Part shown: positions 34,742-44,845 of the stretch, in pieces
Position numbering within the stretch: the first letter of the stretch is position 1
How the letters are laid out: every line of letters begins with the position of its first letter
DNA from: Eubacteriaceae bacterium
GTDB lineage: Bacteria; Bacillota; Clostridia; Peptostreptococcales; Anaerovoracaceae
Assembly: GCA_902362805.1 (NCBI GenBank)
Contig: CABIXY010000004.1
Location: forward strand, 62,001 to 126,000
Direction of reading: 5' to 3'
DNA length: 64,000 nt
Notes under the pieces: model-generated
The model's input: the letters and a program-made list of their open reading frames with translations, nothing else
Told to the model about the DNA's origin: nothing
Database searches by the model: none
Made by a program: the position numbers and the translations under genes

Positions 34742-35825
34742 TCTCCTTTTTTATTAAATGTCTTTTTTCCAAATCATAAAATATATTTTTTATGTCACCA
34801 AAATTGTCATAATCAACGATATTCATATAGCCCACTTTCTGACATATTTCAGACCATAATTTTGATACATATATTTGATATTGCGCCATGGACATTTTTT
34901 CTGTTCTATTTTGCTTAAATAAAATCTCTAAAGCTTTCTTTACTGCATCCGGCCATATTTGTTCAAACGTTTCTTTTACTGATGGTAACATTACATTTCC
35001 TATAGTAACACCAGAGGGTATATTTACTTCCTCTTCTACATTAATACTTAGTGTTCCATATTCATCTCTTGGCATATGCAAGAAAGGAAGCCATATTACC
35101 GGACCATGGGTATTGACCAGACAGAGCCGCCCTGTGGAAAATGTCAATTCTATTCTATGATATAAATGTAATGGATGGTCTATATCGTTACGATCCACAT
35201 TGGTATTCACTATAAATGTTACCGGAACCATTCCAATTATACCACTAATAACTCTGTTACCCCCTCCTGCCATAGAAGTTGTATAAGATTCTGCTACATT
35301 TCCCAATTTCCATGTAGATAAGCCTCCCAACGCACACCCCAATATATCTATTCCATCATATAATACATGTATAGCGCATTCCAAGGATGCATTTATAAGA
35401 TGAGCATGTTTACTTATTATTTGTGCCGCCTCTAAAAAATCTCGAATTGGCTTGATATACCGATAAAATGGATTCAACATAAAAGCGGCACTTCCGGATT
35501 CTCTTATACAATTAACAATTTCTACCTCATGAGCAGGATGTTCTAATAATGTTGGTATCCCTTTTGCAAGTATACTTTTAGCTATATTGGCACCGTTTCC
35601 ACCTCCAGCCGCATTAGGTACAACTACACATGCTGCATCAACATTTTGATTTATTTCTTTAATATCCGTATACATTGGCACATTTAGATTCTTTGAAAGA
35701 AGTCTGGATCTATCGCTTCCTTTTCCCAATATACCCATAAGCTCATATTCTTTACTTTCTGCAATAGCTTTCAAATAAATTTTCCCAAATCCTGTTCCAC
35801 ATACTAAAATCTGTTTTTTCTTCAT
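34725..35825 (-). CDS. Thiazolinyl imide reductase (Irp3/YbtU/PchG-like)
   Basis: 366 residues, Gfo/Idh/MocA-type fold. The N-terminus (ILVCGTGFGKIYLKAI) and the segments CVVVPNAAGGGNGANIAKSI and LEHPAHEVEIV are those of the NADPH-dependent reductases that convert one thiazoline of an enzyme-bound yersiniabactin or pyochelin chain to thiazolidine. This is the most diagnostic tailoring gene in the locus. Overlaps the saccharopine-dehydrogenase-like gene by 4 bases. Confidence 0.93.
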   Translation of the reverse strand: MKKKQILVCGTGFGKIYLKAIAESKEYELMGILGKGSDRSRLLSKNLNVPMYTDIKEINQNVDAACVVVPNAAGGGNGANIAKSILAKGIPTLLEHPAHEVEIVNCIRESGSAAFMLNPFYRYIKPIRDFLEAAQIISKHAHLINASLECAIHVLYDGIDILGCALGGLSTWKLGNVAESYTTSMAGGGNRVISGIIGMVPVTFIVNTNVDRNDIDHPLHLYHRIELTFSTGRLCLVNTHGPVIWLPFLHMPRDEYGTLSINVEEEVNIPSGVTIGNVMLPSVKETFEQIWPDAVKKALEILFKQNRTEKMSMAQYQIYVSKLWSEICQKVGYMNIVDYDNFGDIKNIFYDLEKRHLIKKENDGIE

Positions 35826-36847
35826 ATCTTTCCCTCTGATTTGAACTTATCTATTTTTTTAAGTTCATCTAACACTTGATATTTTTCAAGATAACTTGCC
35901 ATTGTATAAATTCCATCCTTCCTAGGCATTTCAAATATTGCATTGGCAGTAATCGCTAATATTTCGCCAGTTAAAACACTCGGATTTTTTCCTTCAAAAT
36001 AAATGCATCTACTATCATTTCCTTTATTTTGTCTTACCCATATAAAAGCTTTTTGGTTGCTATTTTTCTGTCCCATTAATGCATTTACTAAATCTTTTTT
36101 TTGACAATGCGCCTTATTTACTATTGAAAATAAACTTACAGGTGCCGCCGTATATGAATCAATATTAAGCATATATTTCCCTTGTATAATTTCTTGAATT
36201 TCTTCTGTAACATATGGCAATATAGATAATTTCGAAATTCTTGTTGGAAGATTCAGCGGACTTCTTTTCTGAGCAGGTAAAATTTTTCCATTTCGCACAC
36301 ATGCCATAGGAATTCCAGCTTTATAACTTTTTATTTCTTCCACATAATCGATTGCGGCAGCTTTTGAAAAATTATAGACACCTCCAATAATCATCTCTAT
36401 TAAGTCATCATTGAAAGCTTCTTTAAGCACAGAAGACAACATCCATCCTGATAACCCCGGAAATATTCCCGAACCAACTATAGCGGTACCTTTCATGCTA
36501 GAATTCCTCATTTTTCTAATTAAATGAATTCCTCCTGGGTCAACATACGGAATATTCTCTGCCATTGCTCCAAGTAACATTTTTTCACTATAGTCTGCGG
36601 AAGGTCCGATTGCTCCTATTACCAAATCACTTCCTTTAAAGAATTTTCCAATATTACTTTCCTTATCAATATCAAGTTCAAATAATTGGATGTTGGGAGC
36701 CATATACATTCCTGTATCTTTTATTGTTTCTATATTCCGTACACTGACTCTTAATGAATAGCCTAACTTACTTAAAACCTTACACGCTGTCACACCAACA
36801 GTACCTGTTCCGCCAAGAATACAGATTATTCTGCGATTATTTATCAT
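35822..36847 (-). CDS. Saccharopine-dehydrogenase-like oxidoreductase
   Basis: 341 residues. N-terminal Rossmann motif CILGGTGTVGVTACKVLSKL, then SDLVIGAIGPSADYS and YVDPGGIH as in saccharopine-dehydrogenase NAD(P)-binding proteins. Not a staphylopine-type opine dehydrogenase by eye. It is in the middle of the tailoring block, overlapping the last NRPS gene by 11 bases and the thiazolinyl reductase by 4, so it must act in the same pathway; a second reduction or a reductive release is possible, but unproven. Confidence 0.82.
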   Translation of the reverse strand: MINNRRIICILGGTGTVGVTACKVLSKLGYSLRVSVRNIETIKDTGMYMAPNIQLFELDIDKESNIGKFFKGSDLVIGAIGPSADYSEKMLLGAMAENIPYVDPGGIHLIRKMRNSSMKGTAIVGSGIFPGLSGWMLSSVLKEAFNDDLIEMIIGGVYNFSKAAAIDYVEEIKSYKAGIPMACVRNGKILPAQKRSPLNLPTRISKLSILPYVTEEIQEIIQGKYMLNIDSYTAAPVSLFSIVNKAHCQKKDLVNALMGQKNSNQKAFIWVRQNKGNDSRCIYFEGKNPSVLTGEILAITANAIFEMPRKDGIYTMASYLEKYQVLDELKKIDKFKSEGKI

Positions 36848-39800
36848 TTTCTAGTTCCCTCATAATAATATCAAAAATGTCATTACTATTAGATTCAAAT
36901 TCTCTAACGTTACCTAAAACAGCCTTTTCCCAAGATTTAATAGCAACTGAATTTCCGTCAATTATGCTTATATCTCCTAAATATAAATCACTTTCTTTTG
37001 CTTTAGATGGATTTATTAAAAAAATGCGGTTAATAATAATGTTTTCCCCCAATAGTTCACTTGCCTTAGTTATGCATAAAGAAGCCATTTCGGAAAAGGC
37101 AATAATATATTTCTTTTTAACATTTATGTCTTCATGACATCTTTCAATTATTTCTTGCCCTCCCACTCTCTTACAACTTATGTTTGAAGCGCTCAACTTT
37201 TCTATAAGAACATCTCTTATTTCATTTTCGTTATCCCCAAATATATATACAACAGTATATGAATTTCTTGTTTGATTTCCCGCATTACTATGCATTTGAT
37301 TTTTTGAAGGATTTTTACAATCCGATATATACTGAGCAATCCCCATAATTGTTGGCATCGTCAACGATGCCCGTAATATTTCATCAAATCTCATGCCTTG
37401 TGCTTCTTGTATGTCATTAACTATGCGCCCAGAAATCTGAGATAATAACAAAGAATCAAGTCCATTTTCTAATAAATTATCTTCATAATCAATATAATCA
37501 TTTCCAGAAATAGAGCATACGATTTTTTTGATACTTTTAGCAAGTTCTACATATTCCTTCTTTTGCGAAATTAAAGTTGCTTTTGCATTATGCTTTACCT
37601 TGATGTTCTTTTGTATACTCTCTGCCAGTCCTTTTCTGTCTATTTTGCCATTAGTAGAAAGTGGAAACCTCTCTACATTTACAAACTCTGAAGGAATCAT
37701 TGCTGGTGGCAAAAAAAAGGCTAACTGCTTTCTGTATTCTTCTTTCGTATAGGAAATGCTCGATATTTTATTTTTTATAAAAGCTATCAGCACACCCTTC
37801 CCTATACTTTGATTATAAACCACGCAACAATCTTCAATATTTTGCATTCCACGTATTGCATTTTCTATTTCCGCAATTTCTATTCTATGCCCATTGATTT
37901 TTACCTGATTATCTAATCTGCCTAAAAATTCAATGTCGCCATTCTCTACATATCTTCCATTATCTCCAGTGAGATAAATCCTGTTCTTTTCTTCTTCCAG
38001 ATAAACAAATTTTTCTTTTGTTAATGTTGTATCTCCTAAATAGCCTTCTGCCAAAGAATATCCTCCTATGGCAATTTGCCCCGAAACATATTCCGGACAA
38101 ATTCTCAATTCCTCGTCTACAACTCCCATCCACTGTCCAAGCAAAGCTTTTCCATATAATATAGTAGGCCTTTCTTCTATTTCATCAATTTCATGATATA
38201 TAGACCAAATCCCACCTTCCGTAGCGCCTCCCAAACTAATCATTTGAGCGTTGGTCATAATCTTTCTTAGTCTTCCTGGCAGACTAGTATTTATCCAATC
38301 TCCGGATAACAGTACTAATCTAACTGTCGGATAACTCTCCGATTTAGACGCAAAAGCATCTAACATTTCCGCCTGCGCTGGAACACTATTCCACAAGGTC
38401 ACTTTGTATTCATTAAGTAATCTGCCCCAATGGGATGCATCTGGTCCTTTTTCTGGATTCGGTAATACTAATGTTCCACCAACTCCCAATACACTAAATA
38501 TATCAAATACAGAAAGATCAAATGACAGTTCCGCAATACCAAGGATTGTATCCTCTTCCGAGATATTATACATATTTTCAATAGATATAAGAGTATTTTG
38601 TGCCGCAGTATGTGACATTACTACACCTTTAGGCTCTCCTGTAGAGCCAGAAGTAAATATTACATATGCAATAGGATTTTGGAATTCTGGATGCTTTTCT
38701 AATCGGTATTCCAAATTCTGAAGTATCATATTTACTTTTTTCTCATCCAATTCCACAATAACATTTGCTTTTGATAAAATTTTTTCTTGTCGTGCCAATG
38801 GCTGTTTTATATCAATAGGTAAATAAGAAAATCCAGCAATCAAAACACCCATTACTGCTGCAATTTGATTTACAGATTTTTTCATTCTTATCGCAACCAG
38901 TCCAGTTCTATTTTCCACAAATTCTTTTCTTAAATAACCTGCTATATATTCTGCTCTTTCCAACAATTCTCCATATGTCACTGTTTCAACAGCATCTATT
39001 ACGGCAGTTTTATTAGAATTCTTTTTCGCATACTTAACAAATCTCTGTTGAATACGAGATTGATTCGTAATACCTTTATTTCGTTCGCAAATTACTTTTT
39101 TCTTACTCGCACTTGGCACTATAATTTCCAATGGATTCTTCCATTCTTCCGAATGTTTTATTCCAAGTATTCTTATTGTTTCAGTAAAAGACTCAAACAT
39201 CTCCGTTACAATAGATTCTTTTATCGCACCTTTTCTTGTATCCCAGCTTATCATCAGGCCTTTTTCTTGATCTTCTGAATCTATCTCATCGACTATCTGA
39301 CAATCAATCCATACTTGAGGGGTATGACTAAACCCATATTCAATAGTGCCTACAGTGCCATCAGTCTTCAAAACCCCTGTAAATACGATCGGCATTAATA
39401 ATTCCTTTTCTTCAGACACTTTACTCAGTTCTCTTAGCACTTCGACACCAGAAAAAGAATTATGCTCTAAATCCTCCATCAATCTTTTTGTAATTTCTTT
39501 GACTCTTTCTATAAAACTCATATTTTGAGTTACATTTACTTCTAGCAAGTTCACTGCTGTAAAGTCTCCTACTATGGAATTAGTATTATTTCCGATAGTT
39601 GGTCTATTTTGAATTGGTAAATTGAGTGTAAAATGTTTATTCGAACTCCACCTTGAAATAACTTCTGCGTATATACCAATAAGCACCGATGAAACTGTTA
39701 CTCCGTATTCTCCTGCAATTTCCTTTATACGTTTCCAGTCAGACTGATTAATATGTTTCTGAAATCGATAAAATTCATATGTATTTTCACACTTATCTGC

Positions 39801-40643
39801 GGCTCGTCCATCTTGTGGAAGAATTGGAGCCTCCGGCAATTTTTTCAGTCTTTCTAACCAATACATTCTATCCTGATGCCATTTTAAACTTCCTTTACGT
39901 TGTTGATTGAACATTGCATAATCTGAAAACTTATACCTTATTTTTTCTAATGAAGCTCCTTTCAAAAGTTCTCCCATTTCAGAAATCAGAAGTTGCACAC
40001 TTGCAAAATCTGAAACAATTAAATCAACAAGTAGATGGAAAAAATTTCCTTCTATACGCTTCGTTATTAGCACTTTAAATAATGGAGGTTCCTCCGTATG
40101 AAAAACATATTCACTAAAATCTTCCCTAATCTTAGATAAAGTATCTACTTTTTCCCTCTCTGCCATTTTTTGTAGATTTACTATTTTAATTTCATAATCA
40201 ATCTCATCTCTCTCTAAAATTTCAAATCCGACCTCTGTTACTTTCGCTCTTAGCATTTCATGCCTATTTACCAATACTTTCCAAGCTCTTGATAGTTCTT
40301 CTGCACTGTAGGAACCAAAATCAACCTCAATATATCCTTTACATCCAATTCCACCCCACTTCACAGCTTCTGTTTTTCCAACTAAATAGGCTGCTTGCAC
40401 ATCAGTCAAAGGATATACATTAGTTTCATAATCATTATCCGTAATAAACTCGTCTATCGTTTGTTTTTTCTTCAAAATTTCAATTATTTCTTCTTTATAT
40501 TTTTTAACTTTCTCTTTAGAATTTTCTGTAAAATTCCCTTTGGAATCTTTATATTTTAATTTTCCATCAACAGTTTCAAAAGTAACGCCTTTTTTTTCAA
40601 GCTCTACTAATAATTCTCCTGCTACTTTTTTCGTGTCCTGCAT
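36837..40643 (-). CDS. NRPS, docking-Cy-A-PCP with degenerate thioesterase-like tail
   Basis: 1268 residues. Residues 1-60 resemble a TubC N-terminal docking domain (LLVELEKKGVTFETVDGKLK). Cy domain from about 78 (YPLTDVQAAYLVG) with intact DxxxxDxxS as DLIVSDFAS near 215. Adenylation domain about 530-1010 with FTSGSTGEPKG, SFDLSVFDIFS, GGATEGGIWS and the A10 lysine (NGKIDRKG). Carrier Ser in LLENGLDSLLLS near 1064. The last 150 residues look like a small alpha/beta hydrolase with IIAFSEMASLC in place of GxSxG and no clear catalytic His. Cys-like pocket with Phe where the two large-NRPS A domains have Tyr. Would add the last residue. AT-rich DNA. Confidence 0.93.
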   Translation of the reverse strand: MQDTKKVAGELLVELEKKGVTFETVDGKLKYKDSKGNFTENSKEKVKKYKEEIIEILKKKQTIDEFITDNDYETNVYPLTDVQAAYLVGKTEAVKWGGIGCKGYIEVDFGSYSAEELSRAWKVLVNRHEMLRAKVTEVGFEILERDEIDYEIKIVNLQKMAEREKVDTLSKIREDFSEYVFHTEEPPLFKVLITKRIEGNFFHLLVDLIVSDFASVQLLISEMGELLKGASLEKIRYKFSDYAMFNQQRKGSLKWHQDRMYWLERLKKLPEAPILPQDGRAADKCENTYEFYRFQKHINQSDWKRIKEIAGEYGVTVSSVLIGIYAEVISRWSSNKHFTLNLPIQNRPTIGNNTNSIVGDFTAVNLLEVNVTQNMSFIERVKEITKRLMEDLEHNSFSGVEVLRELSKVSEEKELLMPIVFTGVLKTDGTVGTIEYGFSHTPQVWIDCQIVDEIDSEDQEKGLMISWDTRKGAIKESIVTEMFESFTETIRILGIKHSEEWKNPLEIIVPSASKKKVICERNKGITNQSRIQQRFVKYAKKNSNKTAVIDAVETVTYGELLERAEYIAGYLRKEFVENRTGLVAIRMKKSVNQIAAVMGVLIAGFSYLPIDIKQPLARQEKILSKANVIVELDEKKVNMILQNLEYRLEKHPEFQNPIAYVIFTSGSTGEPKGVVMSHTAAQNTLISIENMYNISEEDTILGIAELSFDLSVFDIFSVLGVGGTLVLPNPEKGPDASHWGRLLNEYKVTLWNSVPAQAEMLDAFASKSESYPTVRLVLLSGDWINTSLPGRLRKIMTNAQMISLGGATEGGIWSIYHEIDEIEERPTILYGKALLGQWMGVVDEELRICPEYVSGQIAIGGYSLAEGYLGDTTLTKEKFVYLEEEKNRIYLTGDNGRYVENGDIEFLGRLDNQVKINGHRIEIAEIENAIRGMQNIEDCCVVYNQSIGKGVLIAFIKNKISSISYTKEEYRKQLAFFLPPAMIPSEFVNVERFPLSTNGKIDRKGLAESIQKNIKVKHNAKATLISQKKEYVELAKSIKKIVCSISGNDYIDYEDNLLENGLDSLLLSQISGRIVNDIQEAQGMRFDEILRASLTMPTIMGIAQYISDCKNPSKNQMHSNAGNQTRNSYTVVYIFGDNENEIRDVLIEKLSASNISCKRVGGQEIIERCHEDINVKKKYIIAFSEMASLCITKASELLGENIIINRIFLINPSKAKESDLYLGDISIIDGNSVAIKSWEKAVLGNVREFESNSNDIFDIIMRELENDK

Positions 40644-40646
40644 TTT

Positions 40647-42392
40647 TTAAATTTCCCCCTCTTCTACAAATTCTGCTATATCTGTATTTTTTCTCTTATC
40701 AACCAATTTTGTTAGTGCGTTAATTGATGGATTCATAAAGACCTCTTTCATGCGTACCTCTATTCCGCAACGAGCATTAATAGCCGCAACAAATCTAGCC
40801 GCAAGCAAGCTGTCTGCACCTATCTTAAAAAGGTTCTCATCCAAATCAGCCACTTTATTTTTCAATAGCTCCTCCCAAATCATCAGTACAATATTTAATA
40901 CTTTGTCAGACATTATTTCCACACTATCAGTTTTCTGATATTCTGCCAATCTTCTTCTATCAACTTTTCCATTTGCATTAAGAGGAAAATTTTCTAATCT
41001 GTTTATAGAATTCGGTATAGAATACTCAGGAAGATGTATCTTAAGATAATCTTCTATTTCACTCTCTGCAATGTACTCTCCCAAGTAAAATGCAACTAAT
41101 TCTTTATGGTATTTATCCCCCTGAGCAACAACTACGGCTTCTTTTATTCTTGAAATACTTTTTAATACACTTTCAATTTCTCCCAACTCAATTCGATGTC
41201 CACGTATCTTTACTTGGGTATCCATTCGCCCTAAAAACTCTATCGTTCCATCTGCCCATCGCCTTCCCCGATCTCCTGTTCTATACCAACGTTCCCCTTT
41301 TACATCCGTAATAAACTTTTTCATTGTTAGCTCTTCATCATTAATATAGCCTTTCGCCAGACTTCCACCTCCAATTTGCAATTCACCAGGAATATCAACT
41401 CCGCACTCCACAAAATTTTCATCCGTAATCCTATATTTCTGTTTTGGTAATGCTTGCCCATAAGGAATAGAATTCCACAATTTATCTACTTTTGAAACGC
41501 AATAATAGTTGGACCAAATTCCGCCTTCTGTCGCTCCGCCCAACGCTACAAATTGCGAGTTTACTGAAGTTACTTTATACCATTTCTCCGGTAAATATAA
41601 AGGAATCCAGTCCCCTGACACTAATGCCAACCGCAATTTACCAAAATGATTATTTTCCCCCATTATCAAAAACATGTCCAATAACGCGGGGGCACTATTC
41701 CAAATAGTAATTCCATAAATCTCTATCAGATTTTTCCATACTTCTGGATCTCTAAAGTCGTCTTCATCAATTAAAACAATTGTCCCTCCAACAGTTAAAA
41801 GACCAAATATGTCAAAAACCGACAAATCAAAATCAAATGCTGATATATTTAATACGGAATCTTCCGCACCAATATTCCACATATGTAAAATTTCTTCTAT
41901 TGTATTCATTGCAGCCACATGACTCATTTCTACTCCTTTAGGTTCTCCGCTAGAGCCCGATGTATAAATAATATAGGCAGTATCTTTTGAATTATTTTCA
42001 ATACACCCAGTCCATGGATTCTCTTCTAAAAAGGCTTCATCCTGCAATACAAGAGCCGGCTTGACATTTTCTATGATTTTTTTCCGACGTCCTAACGGCT
42101 GCTTCATTGCAATCGGAACATACGCTGCACCTATTGCAAGAATTCCTAACAATGCAGCTACTTGTCCAATACCTCTCGGCAATATAACCACAATCTTATC
42201 ATTTCTTCTTACTCCTCTTTGCCACATATAGTTTGCTGCACGCAACGCATATAAACGCAACATCTTATAAGAAACTTTCTCATTTTCATAGATAAGCGCA
42301 ATTCTCTCTGGATATTTCAATGCATTTTCATAAAATTCTCCATGTAATGTTTCCTTTCTATTAGAAAACTCTCGATCGTTCATCATATACAT
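40647..42392 (-). CDS. NRPS, stand-alone A-PCP didomain
   Basis: 581 residues. Adenylation domain about 15-480 with YTSGSSGEPKGV, FDFDLSVFDIFG, TIWNSAP, GGATEGGIWS, the GD motif (YRTGDRGRR) and A10 lysine (NGKVDRRRL); carrier Ser in FKIGADSLLAA near 526. There is no condensation or Cy domain, so the nearby free Cy protein (43412-44845) must act in trans. Cys-type pocket residues, Phe at the position that is Tyr in the first two A domains. Three bases before the next NRPS gene. Confidence 0.93.
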   Translation of the reverse strand: MYMMNDREFSNRKETLHGEFYENALKYPERIALIYENEKVSYKMLRLYALRAANYMWQRGVRRNDKIVVILPRGIGQVAALLGILAIGAAYVPIAMKQPLGRRKKIIENVKPALVLQDEAFLEENPWTGCIENNSKDTAYIIYTSGSSGEPKGVEMSHVAAMNTIEEILHMWNIGAEDSVLNISAFDFDLSVFDIFGLLTVGGTIVLIDEDDFRDPEVWKNLIEIYGITIWNSAPALLDMFLIMGENNHFGKLRLALVSGDWIPLYLPEKWYKVTSVNSQFVALGGATEGGIWSNYYCVSKVDKLWNSIPYGQALPKQKYRITDENFVECGVDIPGELQIGGGSLAKGYINDEELTMKKFITDVKGERWYRTGDRGRRWADGTIEFLGRMDTQVKIRGHRIELGEIESVLKSISRIKEAVVVAQGDKYHKELVAFYLGEYIAESEIEDYLKIHLPEYSIPNSINRLENFPLNANGKVDRRRLAEYQKTDSVEIMSDKVLNIVLMIWEELLKNKVADLDENLFKIGADSLLAARFVAAINARCGIEVRMKEVFMNPSINALTKLVDKRKNTDIAEFVEEGEI

Positions 42393-42405
42393 TTCCTTTC
42401 CTCAA

Positions 42406-43398
42406 CTATTCCACATTCTTTTTAAGCCATTTTACGACCCTCACAATAACCTCATCTTCTATAGTACCGCCTTCATCCTTTAATGGAGAACTTACCTTAG
42501 AAAGTGAATGTCCCAACCCTTTAAACAAAATTATATCTGCATTATTCCTTGCTGCCTTTGCTATTTGCACAGCTTCTACCGGAGAAATCCATCCGTCATT
42601 CAAACCATGAAGTACTAAAATAGGTAATTGGATTTTTTTTATGTCATCTAATATTCCTGCCCATGTTTCTCCAGGAGCATTTTCAGCAAATCGAATTAAA
42701 GTAGTAGGATCTGCAACTATTTCATCTGCCAATGGTATCCAATTATCTATTATGCTGAATCTTCCTTTCCCTTCTGGATCAAGTTCTTCATTAAATTTCA
42801 TATTTCCCTCCTTATCCGTACCAAGAATAAGTAAATACAGAGAGAAAGAGATAGATGTGGAGTCCGGTATGCAATTCAAAAAATCCGAAATTTCTAATAT
42901 GCTATCACTATTGTTATCCAACTCTTTCAACTTTTCTACTGTAAGTTCGCGCAATATATAAGAGAAATAGGAACTCCATCCTTCTGCAATACCCGACTGA
43001 AGAATCAAAGCCTGCACATTCGGAAAATCTGAAACTAAAGTTGTACAAACTCGTACTCCTTCACTCCATCCATAAAACAGAATTCCTTCCACTTCAGACA
43101 AGCCAGAAACAAATCTCGTTACCTCTCTGGCATCCCGAATAATTATTTCTATATCATAATTTTCTCTTTTATCATAACGAAATACCGCATATCTAGCTTT
43201 CACAAACCCTTCGCTCAATAAATCAAAATTACGGGATACTATACCTCCCATGGATTCAACTGTAGCGTGCCGATCAGATGGACCGGAACCATGAAATAAA
43301 ATAATCGTTTTCCATTGACCTTGCCTTTCTGGCAAATCTAATTCTCCTGAAATTTTCATTCCATTTTCCAAAGTAATTTCCAATTCTTTTACAAACAT
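42406..43398 (-). CDS. Alpha/beta hydrolase inside the NRPS locus
   Basis: 330 residues. Oxyanion motif FHGSGPSDRHA near 35, nucleophile elbow GWSEGVR (Ser near 113), Asp in LHGLNDGWISP near 270 and His in GLGHSLS near 300: a complete triad. Residues resemble dienelactone/acyl-thioesterase-type hydrolases, not a GrsT type II thioesterase. It sits between the two halves of the split module, so chain release, editing or hydrolysis of the finished metallophore are candidate roles. Confidence 0.88.
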   Translation of the reverse strand: MFVKELEITLENGMKISGELDLPERQGQWKTIILFHGSGPSDRHATVESMGGIVSRNFDLLSEGFVKARYAVFRYDKRENYDIEIIIRDAREVTRFVSGLSEVEGILFYGWSEGVRVCTTLVSDFPNVQALILQSGIAEGWSSYFSYILRELTVEKLKELDNNSDSILEISDFLNCIPDSTSISFSLYLLILGTDKEGNMKFNEELDPEGKGRFSIIDNWIPLADEIVADPTTLIRFAENAPGETWAGILDDIKKIQLPILVLHGLNDGWISPVEAVQIAKAARNNADIILFKGLGHSLSKVSSPLKDEGGTIEDEVIVRVVKWLKKNVE

Positions 43399-43411
43399 AT
43401 TTTTATTCTCC

Positions 43412-44845
43412 CTAATATTTTTCCATAAATTTCTTTATATTATTTACATAAGCGCCAAAAATATCAGTAATATATTGTTTATCAAAGATGTCAATAATAT
43501 AATCCCATGAAATCTTCAAATATCCCAAATCATCTCTTACATGGTGATCTAAAACCACCTGCGGTGTTTGGCTTATCGCATATTCTTCTTTGAATGAATA
43601 TCTTTTTTTTGTTACCTTAGACACATTCCCCTCCAGCATACAAGTAAACACTACTGGCATAATCGCTTTTCCTGCTCTACCTGAAGAAAGCATTTTTAAT
43701 ATATTGCTTCCTTCAAATTTTCTATATTGAACTAACCGCCACATCTGTTCTTGAGTTGCTCGAATAGCATCCAATAAAGAATCCGTTTTTTCTTGGTATG
43801 ATATTACTGCATTGTTAGTAAATTCACCCAGTATCCCATTCACATCTTCATGCAATAACTGTCTATTAAACAATGTTACATTTATGGAAAGTCCTGGAGT
43901 TTCACTATATTGTGCCAGTGTTTTCATAAAAATTGTAGAAATTACTGCAGCAGGAGTAAAATGATAGTTTTTTATTTTCTGATATAATCGTTGTGTTTCT
44001 ATAAAAGAAAAATCACATTCAATTCTATCAAATCTTACATTCTGCACTTCTGCAAATTTTTTCTGGTAATTCAGTTTGGGAAAGCTCGGCATATTTTTTA
44101 CTTTTTCTTTCCAGTATTCTTCAGCTTCCAAATCTCCTTTATCTGTTTTTAATCTCATGTAATTCATAAAAGAGATTCGTGGAAATTTAACATCTTTTCC
44201 ATAGTACAAACTGAAAATCTCGTTCAACAGTAATTTTGCACTCCATGCATCCAAAATAATACAATCAAAATCTACATGTAAAACACTTGTCTTTCCTGAT
44301 GTTTTCCCAACGCAAAAATGGAACATGGGCCATTTATAATAATTATACCTATGATGACTTCTCTCTAGCCGCTTTTGCTCTCTATCATTCCCTTCATATA
44401 ATGAATAAACTGGCACAGAATAATATGGCACATTATCTAAAAAACTCGCTTTCCCCTCATGTGTTACAATCAACCGTAATGCATCATTTTTAGAAATAAC
44501 CAGATTTATCATTTGCTCAAGTCGTTCAACATCCAAAGATTCTATTGTATATTCGATGTAATAATGCGCATTTATATTTCCCAACTCACACCCAGCCGTT
44601 TGTCCCACAACATAAGCTGTTTGTATTGATGTTAATGGAATCACATTTTTTTCGATCATTCGAAAGAAATCTAAAATTTGACCTTTAGCCATTTTAAGAA
44701 TCCTTAATGTTTCCGGTGCCAATTGTCTGTTTTTAGATCTGTATCGAATTTTCTCCCCTTCTCCCCAAATTTGAATGCCATTCTCTCTAAGTTGCTCCAA
44801 AAACTCCAAAATATCGGTATCATTATTAAATATGTATTTACTCAT
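43412..44845 (-). CDS. NRPS, stand-alone cyclization (Cy) domain with docking domain
   Basis: 477 residues. N-terminal TubC-type docking domain (ILEFLEQLRENGIQIWGEGE), then a single Cy domain from about residue 60 (IPLTSIQTAYVVGQT) with an intact DxxxxDxxS, DCIILDAWS, near 205. No A or carrier domain. It would condense and cyclise the chain from the large NRPS with the aminoacyl group on the A-PCP protein. Start overlaps the large NRPS stop by one base (TAATG). Confidence 0.93.
   Translation of the reverse strand: MSKYIFNNDTDILEFLEQLRENGIQIWGEGEKIRYRSKNRQLAPETLRILKMAKGQILDFFRMIEKNVIPLTSIQTAYVVGQTAGCELGNINAHYYIEYTIESLDVERLEQMINLVISKNDALRLIVTHEGKASFLDNVPYYSVPVYSLYEGNDREQKRLERSHHRYNYYKWPMFHFCVGKTSGKTSVLHVDFDCIILDAWSAKLLLNEIFSLYYGKDVKFPRISFMNYMRLKTDKGDLEAEEYWKEKVKNMPSFPKLNYQKKFAEVQNVRFDRIECDFSFIETQRLYQKIKNYHFTPAAVISTIFMKTLAQYSETPGLSINVTLFNRQLLHEDVNGILGEFTNNAVISYQEKTDSLLDAIRATQEQMWRLVQYRKFEGSNILKMLSSGRAGKAIMPVVFTCMLEGNVSKVTKKRYSFKEEYAISQTPQVVLDHHVRDDLGYLKISWDYIIDIFDKQYITDIFGAYVNNIKKFMEKY

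Noticed and set aside
35822..36847. Staphylopine/pseudopaline-type opine dehydrogenase
   Set aside because: The N-terminal motif and spacing look like saccharopine dehydrogenase, and no nicotianamine-synthase-like partner is present.
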